Numbered from the stretch's first letter, positions 8,767-17,878 are shown. The stretch is DNA of 64,000 nt from Haemophilus sp. (GCA_019423025.1 JAHZCD010000001.1:347537-411536), one strand, 5' to 3'. Notes: generated by a model from the sequence alone, not told the origin. Numbers and translations: made by a program.

Positions 8767-9074
8767 AGTCTTTCCTTATTTTACTGAGTGAAAATGAAGT
8801 TTGGTCATGACCAAACACGAAAATCAAGCTTGTTAATCAATGTTACAAACATTTAACAAAATCCTGTAAATTTTAGAAGATTTTTTGCAAGAAAGATAGT
8901 AGATTTTCACTGTTCTCATGCATTTCTTCCTGTTATTGCAATACTCTTCACTAAAAGTGCGGTCATTTTTAAAGGATTTTTGGCTTTAAGTTAAAGCATA
9001 CTTTACATATTGCATTCCCTACCCGCTTTGATCTAAAGTGTTCGTATGCTTTTGAGTTTTTTAGAGGACAAAAT
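8767..9074. other. Divergent regulatory gap between aceE and mgsA
   Basis: 308 bases without a gene. It holds the palindrome at 8799-8816, an AT-rich stretch with TGTTA-like direct repeats near 8845-8885 (possible ArcA-type sequence, weak), and one uptake signal near 8957. I could not place promoters confidently on either strand. Confidence 0.5.
8799..8816. promoter_or_regulatory. Perfect 18-bp palindrome upstream of aceE (candidate operator)
   Basis: GTTTGGTCATGACCAAAC reads identically on both strands. It resembles the TGGT/ACCA half-sites of PdhR and other GntR-family operators, but the half-sites are separated by four bases rather than three. It sits in the probable aceE leader or promoter. 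Confidence 0.55.
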
Positions 9075-9533
9075 ATGAACACGACAACTCGCTCAATCTT
9101 TTCTCATAAACGAATAGCGCTCGTTGCACATGATAGCTGCAAACAAAATCTGCTCAATTGGGTAAAGAAACACAAAGAAGCACTCGCTCCCCATCAACTT
9201 TATGCGACTGGTACAACTGGCCATCTATTAGAAAGAGAAACGGGACTCAAAATAGCCTCGCTATTAAGTGGCCCGATGGGCGGCGATCAACAACTTGGCG
9301 GACTGATTGCTGAGAAAAAAATTGATATGATGATTTTCTTTTGGGATCCGATGAACGCCGCGCCACATGATCCCGATGTAAAAGCCTTAATGCGTATCGC
9401 CACAGTGTGGAATATTCCTGTAGCAATTAATCAAAGCTCCGCTGATTTTCTTTTAACATCAAGCTTATTTGATCAAGAAATCAATATTGATATCCCCGAT
9501 TATGAAGGATATTTAAAAGCACGTTTAAATTAA
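9075..9533 (+). CDS. mgsA: Methylglyoxal synthase
   Basis: A 152-residue cytosolic enzyme converting dihydroxyacetone phosphate to methylglyoxal and phosphate, a bypass of lower glycolysis under phosphate limitation or sugar-phosphate stress. Family blocks seen are RIALVAHDSCK, the phosphate-binding ATGTTG, SGPMGGDQQLGG, and FFWDPMNAAPHDPDVKAL, which carries active-site Asp and His residues. Length is typical. An AGAGGA ribosome binding site precedes the start. It is monocistronic and convergent with ydgA. Confidence 0.95.
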   Translation: MNTTTRSIFSHKRIALVAHDSCKQNLLNWVKKHKEALAPHQLYATGTTGHLLERETGLKIASLLSGPMGGDQQLGGLIAEKKIDMMIFFWDPMNAAPHDPDVKALMRIATVWNIPVAINQSSADFLLTSSLFDQEINIDIPDYEGYLKARLN

Positions 9534-9541
9534 CCAAATAA

Positions 9542-9569
9542 AAAGGAGATAAATCACTTTATCTCCTTT
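9542..9569. terminator. Bidirectional terminator between mgsA and ydgA
   Basis: AAAGGAGATAA pairs with TTATCTCCTTT (written on the plus strand) across a short loop. It lies between two convergent genes. Confidence 0.8.
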
Positions 9570-9588
9570 CTGTTTATTTACTCGTCAA

Positions 9589-11088
9589 TTACTTACCTTG
9601 CATTGCCGCGCTCATGATCAATATAAATAGTACGCCTTGCACCTGCTCTTCTGGAATCACTTGACCATTAAGTTTTAATTCGCCTTTTTCAAGTACTAAG
9701 GCAAGCGTCACATTTTTATCGTTATTCACCACAATATTTTGTGCTGCTGCTTGTTTGGCTTGCTCTTCAATTTTCTCTTTAATCAACGCTTTATCTTCTT
9801 CTGGAGCAAATTGTGTCATGATTTTTTCTGCTGTCGCTTTATCTACATGAATATGCACCGCAAAATCCGTAAATTGTTTATATAAACTTCCTTTCATTAA
9901 ATCAAATTTTGGATCTTTCGCTAATGCCACATTGAGATCTAATGACACTTTACCTTGATTATCTAAAATTGATACTGGGTTGAGTTTAAGTTGAGGCTGA
10001 TTATTAAAAATAGCCATACCATGCTCTTCAACCCATGAACTTAAAATTTCAGATACCACTTCATCATTCACATTTTTATCATCTCTAACAGACTTAAATA
10101 CCGTGAAAAGAGCTTCAATCAACGCATTTGCTGCATTTGCTTCAATATGATTTAACTCGCTATTGTTAGTTAACTTCCCTAACTCTTTTCCATCTAGAAC
10201 AAATGAATCTACTGCACTCTCACTTTTTAAGTTTACAAAATCACCATTAAGTGAAATATCAGATGTGGCATTTAAGCCTTTTTCAATAAGAGAAGTCGTT
10301 TTTCCAGCATAGTCCGTGCTCGTCATTTCGAAGCTTTCAGTTGAATAAGAACCTTTCCCCGTATAAATGTAAGCCCATTTTGTAGGATTGAATGAGGCAT
10401 CCAATTTCATGCCCTTCATCTTCGTTTTTACCGACTTAACTGCAGTAGCGTCCTGGCTATCCCCATCTGCACTACTAGGGCCTAAATCAGCAGTCACTTC
10501 GTCTAAGGTCATGTCATATTTCCCCGCTCGATCTTTATCTACATCAAAACCAATGTTGATATTTGACCATGAGATCTTATTTTGCGGTGAGTGAGGATCT
10601 GTCATTTCCCCAGCTGCTAATTCAACTTTACCTTTTGTTGCTAAACTATAGCTAGTCGAAGCTTGATATTGAACAGGTTTATCTGATTTAAGAAAATCAA
10701 ATAGCGGCTGAGTTGTTTCATTTTTACCAATCACACCTTGTGCTGAAAACATTGTTGGTACGAAGTTAAATTTTTCCAACTGATTAAGTGGAAATGGTCC
10801 ATGATAAAGCTTAGTTGAAAGTGGGATAGTAAATACTTGCCCTTCTTTCGGTAAAGAAATAACTACCTCATCTTCTACCTGAGAAGTAAAGAAACTGCGA
10901 TCAAATTGCTTGTTTTTATAAACAAGATTCACTGAATCTGACAAACCTAAACTTTGTAATTTTTGGTTCGCTAATTCAATTTGGCGTAAATATTCAGTTT
11001 GTGCTTTTTCTCCAGTAAACCATGCACCACCGACGCCTACAACGCCAAGGGCAACAATGACACCTAATGCTACAGTTGATTTTTTCAT
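9589..11088 (-). CDS. ydgA: YdgA-like DUF945 family protein
   Basis: A 499-residue protein with a single N-terminal hydrophobic segment (VALGVIVALGVVGVGGAWFTG), then a large polar region predicted outside the inner membrane. The N-terminus and the HGPFPLNQLEKFNFVP block resemble E. coli YdgA, as does the C-terminal LKLNGQVIPEEQVQG region. The molecular function of the family is not established. It is monocistronic, facing mgsA, with dnaK divergent upstream. Lysine and aspartate are plentiful in the periplasmic part, and I see no catalytic motif. Confidence 0.82.
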   Translation of the reverse strand: MKKSTVALGVIVALGVVGVGGAWFTGEKAQTEYLRQIELANQKLQSLGLSDSVNLVYKNKQFDRSFFTSQVEDEVVISLPKEGQVFTIPLSTKLYHGPFPLNQLEKFNFVPTMFSAQGVIGKNETTQPLFDFLKSDKPVQYQASTSYSLATKGKVELAAGEMTDPHSPQNKISWSNINIGFDVDKDRAGKYDMTLDEVTADLGPSSADGDSQDATAVKSVKTKMKGMKLDASFNPTKWAYIYTGKGSYSTESFEMTSTDYAGKTTSLIEKGLNATSDISLNGDFVNLKSESAVDSFVLDGKELGKLTNNSELNHIEANAANALIEALFTVFKSVRDDKNVNDEVVSEILSSWVEEHGMAIFNNQPQLKLNPVSILDNQGKVSLDLNVALAKDPKFDLMKGSLYKQFTDFAVHIHVDKATAEKIMTQFAPEEDKALIKEKIEEQAKQAAAQNIVVNNDKNVTLALVLEKGELKLNGQVIPEEQVQGVLFILIMSAAMQGK

Positions 11089-11277
11089 TTTGATTCCTTT
11101 GCTAACTAATAGATGATTAAAATTGCTGGCAATTTACCACAAATCACAATTTTTTTCTTATTTTTAAAAAATAATTTTATATTCCCCCTTGAACTTCTCA
11201 TCTCTGGACTTATTTTGTAAAACAAGAACGGAAATGACCGCACTTTAACAGGAAGAAAAAAATTTTAAATCTTACCT

Positions 11278-11305
11278 CTTGAAATGCGAAAAAGTATCCA
11301 CATCT
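11278..11305 (+). promoter_or_regulatory. Heat-shock (sigma-32 type) promoter of dnaK
   Basis: CTTGAAA (11278-11284) is followed after 13 bases by CCACATCT (11298-11305). This fits the sigma-32 consensus CTTGAAA-N13-CCCCATnT with one main deviation. It lies about 50 bases upstream of the dnaK start. Confidence 0.75.
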
Positions 11306-11357
11306 TATTCATCGTAATAACTTACAACGAATTTAAAATTTAATTAGGAGTAACAAC

Positions 11358-13259
11358 ATGGGAAAAATTATTGGTATTGACTTAGGTACAACAAACTCTT
11401 GTGTCGCTGTAATGGATGGTGACAAACCTCGTGTAATTGAAAACGCAGAAGGCGATCGTACTACCCCGTCAATTATCGCTTATACAAATGATAACGAAAT
11501 TTTAGTCGGTCAACCGGCAAAACGCCAAGCGGTGACTAACCCGAAAAATACATTATTCGCAATCAAACGTTTAATTGGTCGTCGTTTTGATGATGCTGAA
11601 GTAAAACGTGATATCGACATTATGCCATTTGAAATCACCAAAGCAGACAATGGTGATGCATGGGTAAATGTAAAAGGTGACAAACTTGCACCACCACAAA
11701 TTTCTGCAGAAGTATTGAAAAAAATGAAGAAAACTGCAGAAGACTTCTTAGGTGAGCCAGTGACTGAAGCAGTAATCACTGTTCCAGCATACTTTAACGA
11801 TGCTCAACGTCAAGCAACAAAAGATGCAGGTCGTATCGCAGGCTTAGAAGTTAAACGTATTATCAACGAACCTACAGCTGCAGCATTAGCTTACGGTTTA
11901 GATAAAGGTCAAGGCAACAAAACTATCGCTGTTTATGACTTAGGTGGTGGTACATTCGACTTATCTATCATCGAAATTGATGAAGTAGGTGGCGAAAAAA
12001 CCTTCGAAGTATTAGCAACCAACGGTGATACTCACTTAGGTGGTGAAGACTTCGATAACCGTGTAATCAACTACTTAGTAGATGAATTCAAAAAAGAACA
12101 AGGCGTTGATTTACGTAATGACCCACTTGCAATGCAACGTTTAAAAGAAGCGGGCGAAAAAGCGAAAATTGAACTTTCTTCTGCACAACAAACTGATGTT
12201 AACTTACCTTACATCACAGCAGATGCTACAGGTCCTAAACACTTAAACATTAAATTAACTCGTGCTAAATTAGAATCTTTAGTAGAAGATTTAGTGGCGA
12301 AATCACTTGAACCTGTAAAAGTTGCATTAAACGATGCTGGCTTAAGTGCATCACAAATTGATGATGTTATCTTAGTGGGCGGTCAAACCCGTATGCCATT
12401 AGTACAACAAAAAGTAGAAGAATTCTTCGGTAAAGCGCCTCGTAAAGACGTGAACCCGGATGAAGCAGTTGCTATCGGTGCTGCAGTTCAAGGTGGTGTA
12501 TTAGCGGGTGATGTAACTGACGTATTATTATTAGACGTAACGCCATTATCTTTAGGTATCGAAACCATGGGTGGTGTGATGACTACCTTAATTGAGAAAA
12601 ACACGACGATTCCAACTAAGAAATCACAAGTGTTCTCAACAGCAGAAGATAACCAAAGTGCAGTAACCATTCACGTGTTACAAGGTGAACGTAAACAAGC
12701 ATCAGCGAATAAATCTTTAGGCCAATTCAACCTTGAAGGCATCAACCCAGCTCCACGCGGTATGCCACAAATTGAAGTAACCTTCGATATCGACGCTGAC
12801 GGTATTATCCACGTTTCTGCGAAAGATAAAGGCACAGGTAAAGAACAACAAATCACCATCAAAGCCTCTTCTGGTTTAAGTGATGAAGAAATTCAACAAA
12901 TGGTTCGTGATGCAGAAGCAAACGCTGAAGCTGACCGTAAATTTGAAGAATTAGTACAAGCTCGCAACCAAGCAGATCATCTTGTACACAGCACACGTAA
13001 ACAATTAGAAGAAGCCGGTGACAAAGTTCCAGCTGAAGATCGTGCAGCAATTGAAAGTGCATTAAGCGATTTAGAAACAGCTGCGAAAGGTGAAGATAAA
13101 GCGGCTATCGAAGCTAAACTTCAAGTGCTTGCAGAAGTTGCTCAAAAACTTGTTCAAGTGGCTCAACAGCAAGCTGATGCACAACAAGCTCAAAGCAACA
13201 GCAAACCAAATGATGATGTTGTTGATGCTGAGTTTGAAGAAGTGAAAGACAACAAATAA
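11358..13259 (+). CDS. dnaK: Chaperone DnaK (Hsp70)
   Basis: A 633-residue cytosolic ATP-dependent chaperone working with DnaJ and GrpE. The N-terminal ATPase domain (about residues 1-385) shows GIDLGTTNSCVAV, the phosphate loop IAVYDLGGGTFDLSIIEI, and LVGGQTRMPLVQ. The substrate-binding domain follows the linker DVLLLDVTPLSLG. The lid ends in the characteristic DVVDAEFEEV tail. AGGAG precedes the start and a sigma-32 promoter lies upstream. In many gamma-proteobacteria dnaJ follows directly. Here an O-acetylhomoserine sulfhydrylase-like gene intervenes. Confidence 0.98.
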   Translation: MGKIIGIDLGTTNSCVAVMDGDKPRVIENAEGDRTTPSIIAYTNDNEILVGQPAKRQAVTNPKNTLFAIKRLIGRRFDDAEVKRDIDIMPFEITKADNGDAWVNVKGDKLAPPQISAEVLKKMKKTAEDFLGEPVTEAVITVPAYFNDAQRQATKDAGRIAGLEVKRIINEPTAAALAYGLDKGQGNKTIAVYDLGGGTFDLSIIEIDEVGGEKTFEVLATNGDTHLGGEDFDNRVINYLVDEFKKEQGVDLRNDPLAMQRLKEAGEKAKIELSSAQQTDVNLPYITADATGPKHLNIKLTRAKLESLVEDLVAKSLEPVKVALNDAGLSASQIDDVILVGGQTRMPLVQQKVEEFFGKAPRKDVNPDEAVAIGAAVQGGVLAGDVTDVLLLDVTPLSLGIETMGGVMTTLIEKNTTIPTKKSQVFSTAEDNQSAVTIHVLQGERKQASANKSLGQFNLEGINPAPRGMPQIEVTFDIDADGIIHVSAKDKGTGKEQQITIKASSGLSDEEIQQMVRDAEANAEADRKFEELVQARNQADHLVHSTRKQLEEAGDKVPAEDRAAIESALSDLETAAKGEDKAAIEAKLQVLAEVAQKLVQVAQQQADAQQAQSNSKPNDDVVDAEFEEVKDNK

Positions 13260-13280
13260 TTTCACTTTAACCTAAATCAA

Positions 13281-13304
13281 AGGGCGTAGCGATACGCCCT
13301 TTTG
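13281..13304 (+). terminator. dnaK terminator
   Basis: AGGGCGTA, a GCGA loop and TACGCCCT are followed by TTT, just downstream of the dnaK stop. Confidence 0.85.
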
Positions 13305-13323
13305 GTGTATTCATTCATCAGCA

Positions 13324-13363
13324 TTTTTCCTGACTTTATTTAAAAAAGTGAAGTCAGGAAAAA
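13324..13363. repeat. Perfect 13-bp inverted repeat upstream of the metY-like gene
   Basis: TTTTTCCTGACTT (13324-13336) and AAGTCAGGAAAAA (13351-13363) are exact complements around a 14-base loop. It could be a second dnaK terminator, or a leader stem-loop or operator for the sulfhydrylase gene. Confidence 0.6.
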
Positions 13364-13384
13364 TAGGTTTATAGGATAAATCAC

Positions 13385-13516
13385 ATGATTATTCTACTAA
13401 ACAATGAGATGGGAATTTATATCACTCATTTCTACACTACAAACCTAAAGTGTAAAAACATGATGAAAAATGACCGCACTTTATCCCGAAATAAGCCCAA
13501 TTCAAGGGGAAAATAA
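13385..13516 (+). CDS. Possible 43-residue upstream ORF coupled to the metY-like gene
   Basis: It begins MIILLNNEMGIYITHFY and ends in a TAA that overlaps the next start (TAATG, 13514-13518). AGGA is spaced about 8 bases before its ATG. It contains four Met codons and one Cys codon. The overlap and ribosome binding site suggest translational coupling or a leader peptide. An uptake signal lies inside the frame, which argues partly for chance. No homology is recognised. Confidence 0.25.
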   Translation: MIILLNNEMGIYITHFYTTNLKCKNMMKNDRTLSRNKPNSRGK

Positions 13517-14783
13517 TGAAATTCGAAACAAAATGTCTCCATGCTGGTTATAGTCCTAAAAATGGAGAGCCGCGTGTTCAACCAATCGTACAAAGTACCA
13601 CTTACACTTACGATTCAGCAGAAGAAATTGGCAAGTTATTTGATTTACAAGCAGCCGGTTATTTCTATACTCGCCTAGCAAACCCAACGACAAATGCTGC
13701 GGAAGAAAAAATCACGGCACTTGAAGGTGGTGTAGCAACAATGTGTACTGCTTCTGGTCAATCTGCGGTTTTCTATGCGATGTTGAATATTTTAGAAGCC
13801 GGCGATCATTTTATTTCCTCTTCTTATGTGTATGGCGGTACTTACAATTTATTTGCCCATACATTCAAAAAAATGGGTATCGAAGTAACTTTTGTGGATC
13901 AAGATTTACCGCTTGAAGAACTCAAAAAAGCGATTCGTCCAAATACAAAAGCGGTTTTTGCTGAAACCATTGCGAACCCCGCTTTACGCGTGTTGGATAT
14001 TGAAAAATTTGCTGCCTTAGCGAAAGCTGCAGAGGCGCCATTATTAGTTGATAACACCTTTGCTACTCCCTATTTTTGTCGTCCAATCGAATTTGGGGCA
14101 AACGTGGTCATTCACAGCACATCTAAATATTTAGATGGTCATGCTATTGCCTTAGGTGGCTCAATTACTGATGGTGGTAACTTTAATTGGAATAACGGCA
14201 AATATCCGCAATTAAGCACGCCAGATCAAACTTATCATGGTTTGGTTTACACAGAAACCTTCGGCCCTGCGGCTTATATTGTCAAAGCACGCGTGCAATT
14301 AATGCGTGATTTAGGTGCTACACCAGCTCCTCAAAATAGTTTCTTATTGAATGTAGGTATGGAAACCCTTGCGCTTCGCATGCAACGTCATTATGAAAAT
14401 GCACAGGCTGTAGCCGAGTTTCTAGAAAAACATCCGCAAGTTGTTAAAGTGAATTACCCTGGCTTACCAAGTTCGCCAGATTATGCCCTCAACAAAAATA
14501 CTTACCGAACGGTTTGTGTGGCGTTATTTCCTTTGAGATTAAAGGTGACAAAGAAACCGCAGCAAAATGGTTAAACGCATTGCAAATGACCTCTCGTGAA
14601 GTACACGTAGCCGATATTCGTACTTGTGCATTACATCCAGCGACTTCAACGCACCGCCAATTAAGTGAAGCTGAATTAGAAAAAGCGGGGATTTCTGCAG
14701 GACTTATTCGCCTTTCTTGCGGTATTGAAAATATTCAAGATATTTTAGCTGACTTAGAGCAAGCATTCGCAGCAGCAAAATAA
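13516..14783 (+). pseudogene. metY: O-acetylhomoserine sulfhydrylase (MetY-type), interrupted by a one-base frameshift
   Basis: A PLP-dependent Cys/Met-metabolism enzyme, expected to make homocysteine from O-acetylhomoserine and sulfide. The first 326 or so codons carry KCLHAGYSP, YTRLANPT, TASGQSAVF, LVDNTFATPYF and the PLP lysine in STSKYLDGHA. The frame then shifts at 14494-14498, where five A's stand for an expected six. The frame to 14574 ends in a short unrelated tail. The proper C-terminus continues in another frame (codons giving YLPNGLCGVISFEIKGDKE, then REVHVADIRTCALHPATSTH) to 14783. With one A restored the protein would be 422 residues, a normal length. The break could be a real inactivating or phase-variable change, or a sequencing error. 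Confidence 0.85.
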
Positions 14784-14923
14784 GTCATAAATTAACGAAT
14801 TTACCCTTGATATTTCTGACTTCGACATTATTTTTATTATTAGGTATGTTGTTAACGCAATACCATACAATAACAAAATAAAATTTTTTAAATTTATATT
14901 TTTAAACGGAAAACGAAAACATT

Positions 14924-16060
14924 ATGGCAAAGAAAGATTATTACGACGTTCTTGGTGTTGAACGTGGTGCAGATGAAAAAGCAATTAAACGTGCTTACAA
15001 AAAACTCGCCATGCAATATCACCCTGATAGAACCAAAGGTGATAAAGCCAAAGAAGAAAAATTTAAAGAAATCCAAGAAGCCTATGAAATCCTAGGTGAT
15101 AAAGAAAAACGTGCCGCTTACGATCAATACGGCCATGCAGCCTTTGAACAAGGCGGCATGGGAGGTGGTGGCTTCGGTGGCGGATTCAGCGGTGCTGATT
15201 TCGGCGATATTTTTGGTGATATGTTCGGCGATATCTTCGGCGGTGGCGGACGAGGCCGTCAGCGTGTTGTTCGCGGTGAAGATTTACGTTATGACATCCA
15301 AATTACGTTAGAAGAAGCCGTAAAAGGTACAACCAAAGACATCCAAATTAATACGCTTGCTCACTGTGATAGCTGCGATGGTACTGGCGCAGAAAAAGGA
15401 TCAAAAGTTGAGACATGCCCAAGCTGTCATGGTTCTGGTCGTGTTCGTCGCCAACAAGGCTTCTTCGTGACTGAAGCGATTTGTCCAACTTGTCATGGCT
15501 CGGGTAAGAAAATTGAAAAACCATGTAAAAGCTGCCATGGCGAAGGTCGTGTTCACAAGAAGAAAAACCTTTCCGTTAAAATCCCAGCAGGTGTGGATAC
15601 AGGCAACCAATTACGTTTAAGCGGTGAAGGTGCAGCGGGCGAAAATGGTGCGCCAGCAGGTGATTTATATGTGGTTATTCACGTTAAAGAACATCATATC
15701 TTTGAACGTGATGGCAATAACCTCTACTGCGAAGTGCCAATCAGTTTCTCAATGGCTGCATTAGGTGGTGAAATTGAAGTTCCAACCTTAGACGGTAAAG
15801 TGAAACTCAAAATTCCTGCAGAAACCCAAACAGGCAAACTCTTCCGTATGCGTGGTAAAGGGGTGAGCTCTACTCGTAGCGGCTACGCAGGCGATCTCAT
15901 TTGTCGCGTAGTGATTGAAACACCGGTGAACTTAAATAAAGAACAAAAAGAATTATTAGAAAAACTGGAAGAAAGTTTGAAAGGACAAAAGTCGCATAGT
16001 CCGAAATCTTCAAGCTTTTTAGACGGTGTGAAGAAATTCTTTGATAACTTAGGTAAGTAA
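14924..16060 (+). CDS. dnaJ: Chaperone DnaJ (Hsp40)
   Basis: A 378-residue co-chaperone that delivers substrates to DnaK and stimulates its ATPase. The N-terminal J-domain has the HPD motif (QYHPDRTKGD). It is followed by a Gly/Phe-rich stretch, four zinc-binding repeats (CDSCDGTG, CPSCHGSG, CPTCHGSG, CKSCHGEG) and the C-terminal substrate-binding domains. The start ATGGCAAAGAAAGATTATTA matches the conserved MAKKDYYDVLGV. It is separated from dnaK by the metY-like gene. No clear sigma-32 promoter of its own is visible in the 140-base gap. Confidence 0.97.
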   Translation: MAKKDYYDVLGVERGADEKAIKRAYKKLAMQYHPDRTKGDKAKEEKFKEIQEAYEILGDKEKRAAYDQYGHAAFEQGGMGGGGFGGGFSGADFGDIFGDMFGDIFGGGGRGRQRVVRGEDLRYDIQITLEEAVKGTTKDIQINTLAHCDSCDGTGAEKGSKVETCPSCHGSGRVRRQQGFFVTEAICPTCHGSGKKIEKPCKSCHGEGRVHKKKNLSVKIPAGVDTGNQLRLSGEGAAGENGAPAGDLYVVIHVKEHHIFERDGNNLYCEVPISFSMAALGGEIEVPTLDGKVKLKIPAETQTGKLFRMRGKGVSSTRSGYAGDLICRVVIETPVNLNKEQKELLEKLEESLKGQKSHSPKSSSFLDGVKKFFDNLGK

Positions 16061-16068
16061 ACCTAAAC

Positions 16069-16116
16069 AAAAAGTGTGGTCAATTTTAAAACTGTTTTGA
16101 AATTGACCGCACTTTT
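16069..16116. terminator. Bidirectional terminator between dnaJ and modC
   Basis: AAAAGTGTGGTCAATTT faces AAATTGACCGCACTTTT with one mismatch. The right arm holds an intact uptake signal, and the left arm has a degenerate copy (GTGTGG). Confidence 0.75.
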
Positions 16117-16119
16117 ACT

Positions 16120-17175
16120 TTATACGACTGAAATGGCTTTTATTTGCACATAAACATCCATGCCTTGAGCGAAATGCAATTCATTAAACGCCCATTTACT
16201 GATACTTGCCCAAACTTTATGCCCTTCCACCAACACCGCAATATCAATGCGATTCTCTTGCGGAACGATTTGTACAATTTGCCCACGTAAGATATTACGA
16301 ATACTCGTTTGTTCTGGCTTGCTGAGAGTGAGTGATACATCGGAACTATAAATACAGACGCGCACTTTTTCATTCGCTTGATGATACACTTCGTTAATCC
16401 AAAGCTGTTGTTCGCCTAAAGAAAGTGCGGTCATTTTATAGGTTGGATTATGTAAATATACTGGCAACGCCAACACACTGCTCTGCTCCGACTCACCTTT
16501 CCAAGGGGCAAATAACGGACTGTTCCAGACATTTTCTAAGGTATCATAGGCTTTCACTTTGCCGTTTTCCATCAGCACAACGCGATCGGCCAAGCGTAAT
16601 AATTCGTCCAAACTGTGCGTCACATATAAAATCGGCACATTAATTTCTTTAGATAAACTTTCCAGATATTGCATAAACTCACGTTTGCGAGGCACATCTA
16701 AAGCTGAAAGCGGTTCATCCATTAATAAAATATCAGGATCTGTTAATAAAGCTCGCCCAATCGCTACACGTTGTTTTTCGCCACCCGATAAAGTAAGCGG
16801 ATAGCGTTTGAGCAACGGTTCAATACCAAGTAGCTGGACAATATAGTCAAAATCTTCACGACTGACATGCTTCATGCCATAACGCAAATTACCTTTGACA
16901 TTGTAATGCGGAAATAAACGAGCATCTTGGAATACATAACCAATTTTGCGTTGATGCACAGGGAGATTCTCACCGTTCTCCACATCGACCAAAGTGCGGT
17001 CATTTAAACGAATAAATCCTTGATCGGGATGGGTTAAACCACTCACTAAATTAATCAATGAGGTTTTACCCGAACCTGACAAACCAAAAATAGCCGTCAC
17101 ACCTTGAGTTGGCAATTGCAGATCCGCACGTAAGGTCAGGCGACCTAATTGTTGTTGTACATTAATGTGTAGCAT
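16120..17175 (-). CDS. modC: Molybdate ABC transporter, ATP-binding subunit
   Basis: A 351-residue cytoplasmic ATPase energising molybdate import with ModA and ModB. It shows Walker A (GLSGSGKTSL), the Q-loop region (GYVFQDARLFPH), the ABC signature (LSGGEKQRVAIGRALL) and Walker B (ILLMDEPLSALD). The C-terminal 70 residues form a Mop/TOBE molybdate-binding domain. Its start overlaps the end of modB by 14 bases, indicating coupled translation. It is the last gene of modABC. Confidence 0.95.
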   Translation of the reverse strand: MLHINVQQQLGRLTLRADLQLPTQGVTAIFGLSGSGKTSLINLVSGLTHPDQGFIRLNDRTLVDVENGENLPVHQRKIGYVFQDARLFPHYNVKGNLRYGMKHVSREDFDYIVQLLGIEPLLKRYPLTLSGGEKQRVAIGRALLTDPDILLMDEPLSALDVPRKREFMQYLESLSKEINVPILYVTHSLDELLRLADRVVLMENGKVKAYDTLENVWNSPLFAPWKGESEQSSVLALPVYLHNPTYKMTALSLGEQQLWINEVYHQANEKVRVCIYSSDVSLTLSKPEQTSIRNILRGQIVQIVPQENRIDIAVLVEGHKVWASISKWAFNELHFAQGMDVYVQIKAISVV

Positions 17176-17878
17176 CGCCCTGCCCCAATTTTTTCTGCAT
17201 CCGTTTGCTCAATGCTTCGGAAAGCAATAAGGAAATTAATGAAAGGATCACCGCAAACAAGCAAAGTCGTGCAGTTTGTGCTTCCGCACCTGGCGTTTGG
17301 ATAAATGAATACATCGCTAAAGGAATGGTTTGAGTTTCCCCCGCAATATTGGAAACGAAGGTAATGGTTGCCCCGAATTCCCCTAAAGAGCGAGCAAAAC
17401 CTAATACTAAACCCGCCAATACACCAGGGAGAGAAAGAGGTAATGTGATTGTAAAAAAGACTCGCCAAGGCGAAGCGCCAAGCGTTTGTGCAGCTTGCTC
17501 TAATTTAAAATCAATGCTTTCTAAGGAAAGACGAATTGCCCGCACAACCAATGGAAATGCCACCACTGCAGAAGCTAATACCGCTCCCTTCCAACTAAAG
17601 CCAAAGGATACACCAAACCATTGATATAAATACTTGCCAATAAAACCATTACGCCCCATGGCAACTAATAATAAATAACCAATTACCACTGGCGGTAACA
17701 CCAAAGGCAGATGAATAATTCCTGTAATCAGTGACTTACCGTAGAATTCCTTACGAGCCAGTAACCAAGCGATAAAAATTGCGAAGGGCAAACTCCAAAG
17801 CATAGAACTCAATGCGACACTCATGCTTAAGTGAATCGCATCCCATTCCATCGGGCTTAATTGAAACCAAGAGAGCAA
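17162..17878 (-). CDS. modB: Molybdate ABC transporter, permease
   Basis: A 238-residue inner-membrane protein with about five or six hydrophobic segments. The EAA loop that docks the ATPase is visible (EQAAQTLGASPWRVFFTITLPLSLPG). Other family blocks are LPLVLPPVVIGYLLL and FARSLGEFGATITFV. It overlaps modC. A terminator-like hairpin separates it from modA. Confidence 0.94.
   Translation of the reverse strand: MLSWFQLSPMEWDAIHLSMSVALSSMLWSLPFAIFIAWLLARKEFYGKSLITGIIHLPLVLPPVVIGYLLLVAMGRNGFIGKYLYQWFGVSFGFSWKGAVLASAVVAFPLVVRAIRLSLESIDFKLEQAAQTLGASPWRVFFTITLPLSLPGVLAGLVLGFARSLGEFGATITFVSNIAGETQTIPLAMYSFIQTPGAEAQTARLCLFAVILSLISLLLSEALSKRMQKKLGQGDATH

Noticed and set aside
8845..8885. Possible ArcA box upstream of aceE
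   Set aside because: TGTTA-like repeats are expected by chance in such AT-rich sequence; spacing is only loosely right.
14784..14923. Sigma-32 promoter for dnaJ
   Set aside because: CTTGATA is present but the following CGACATTA is about three bases too close, so the match is not convincing.
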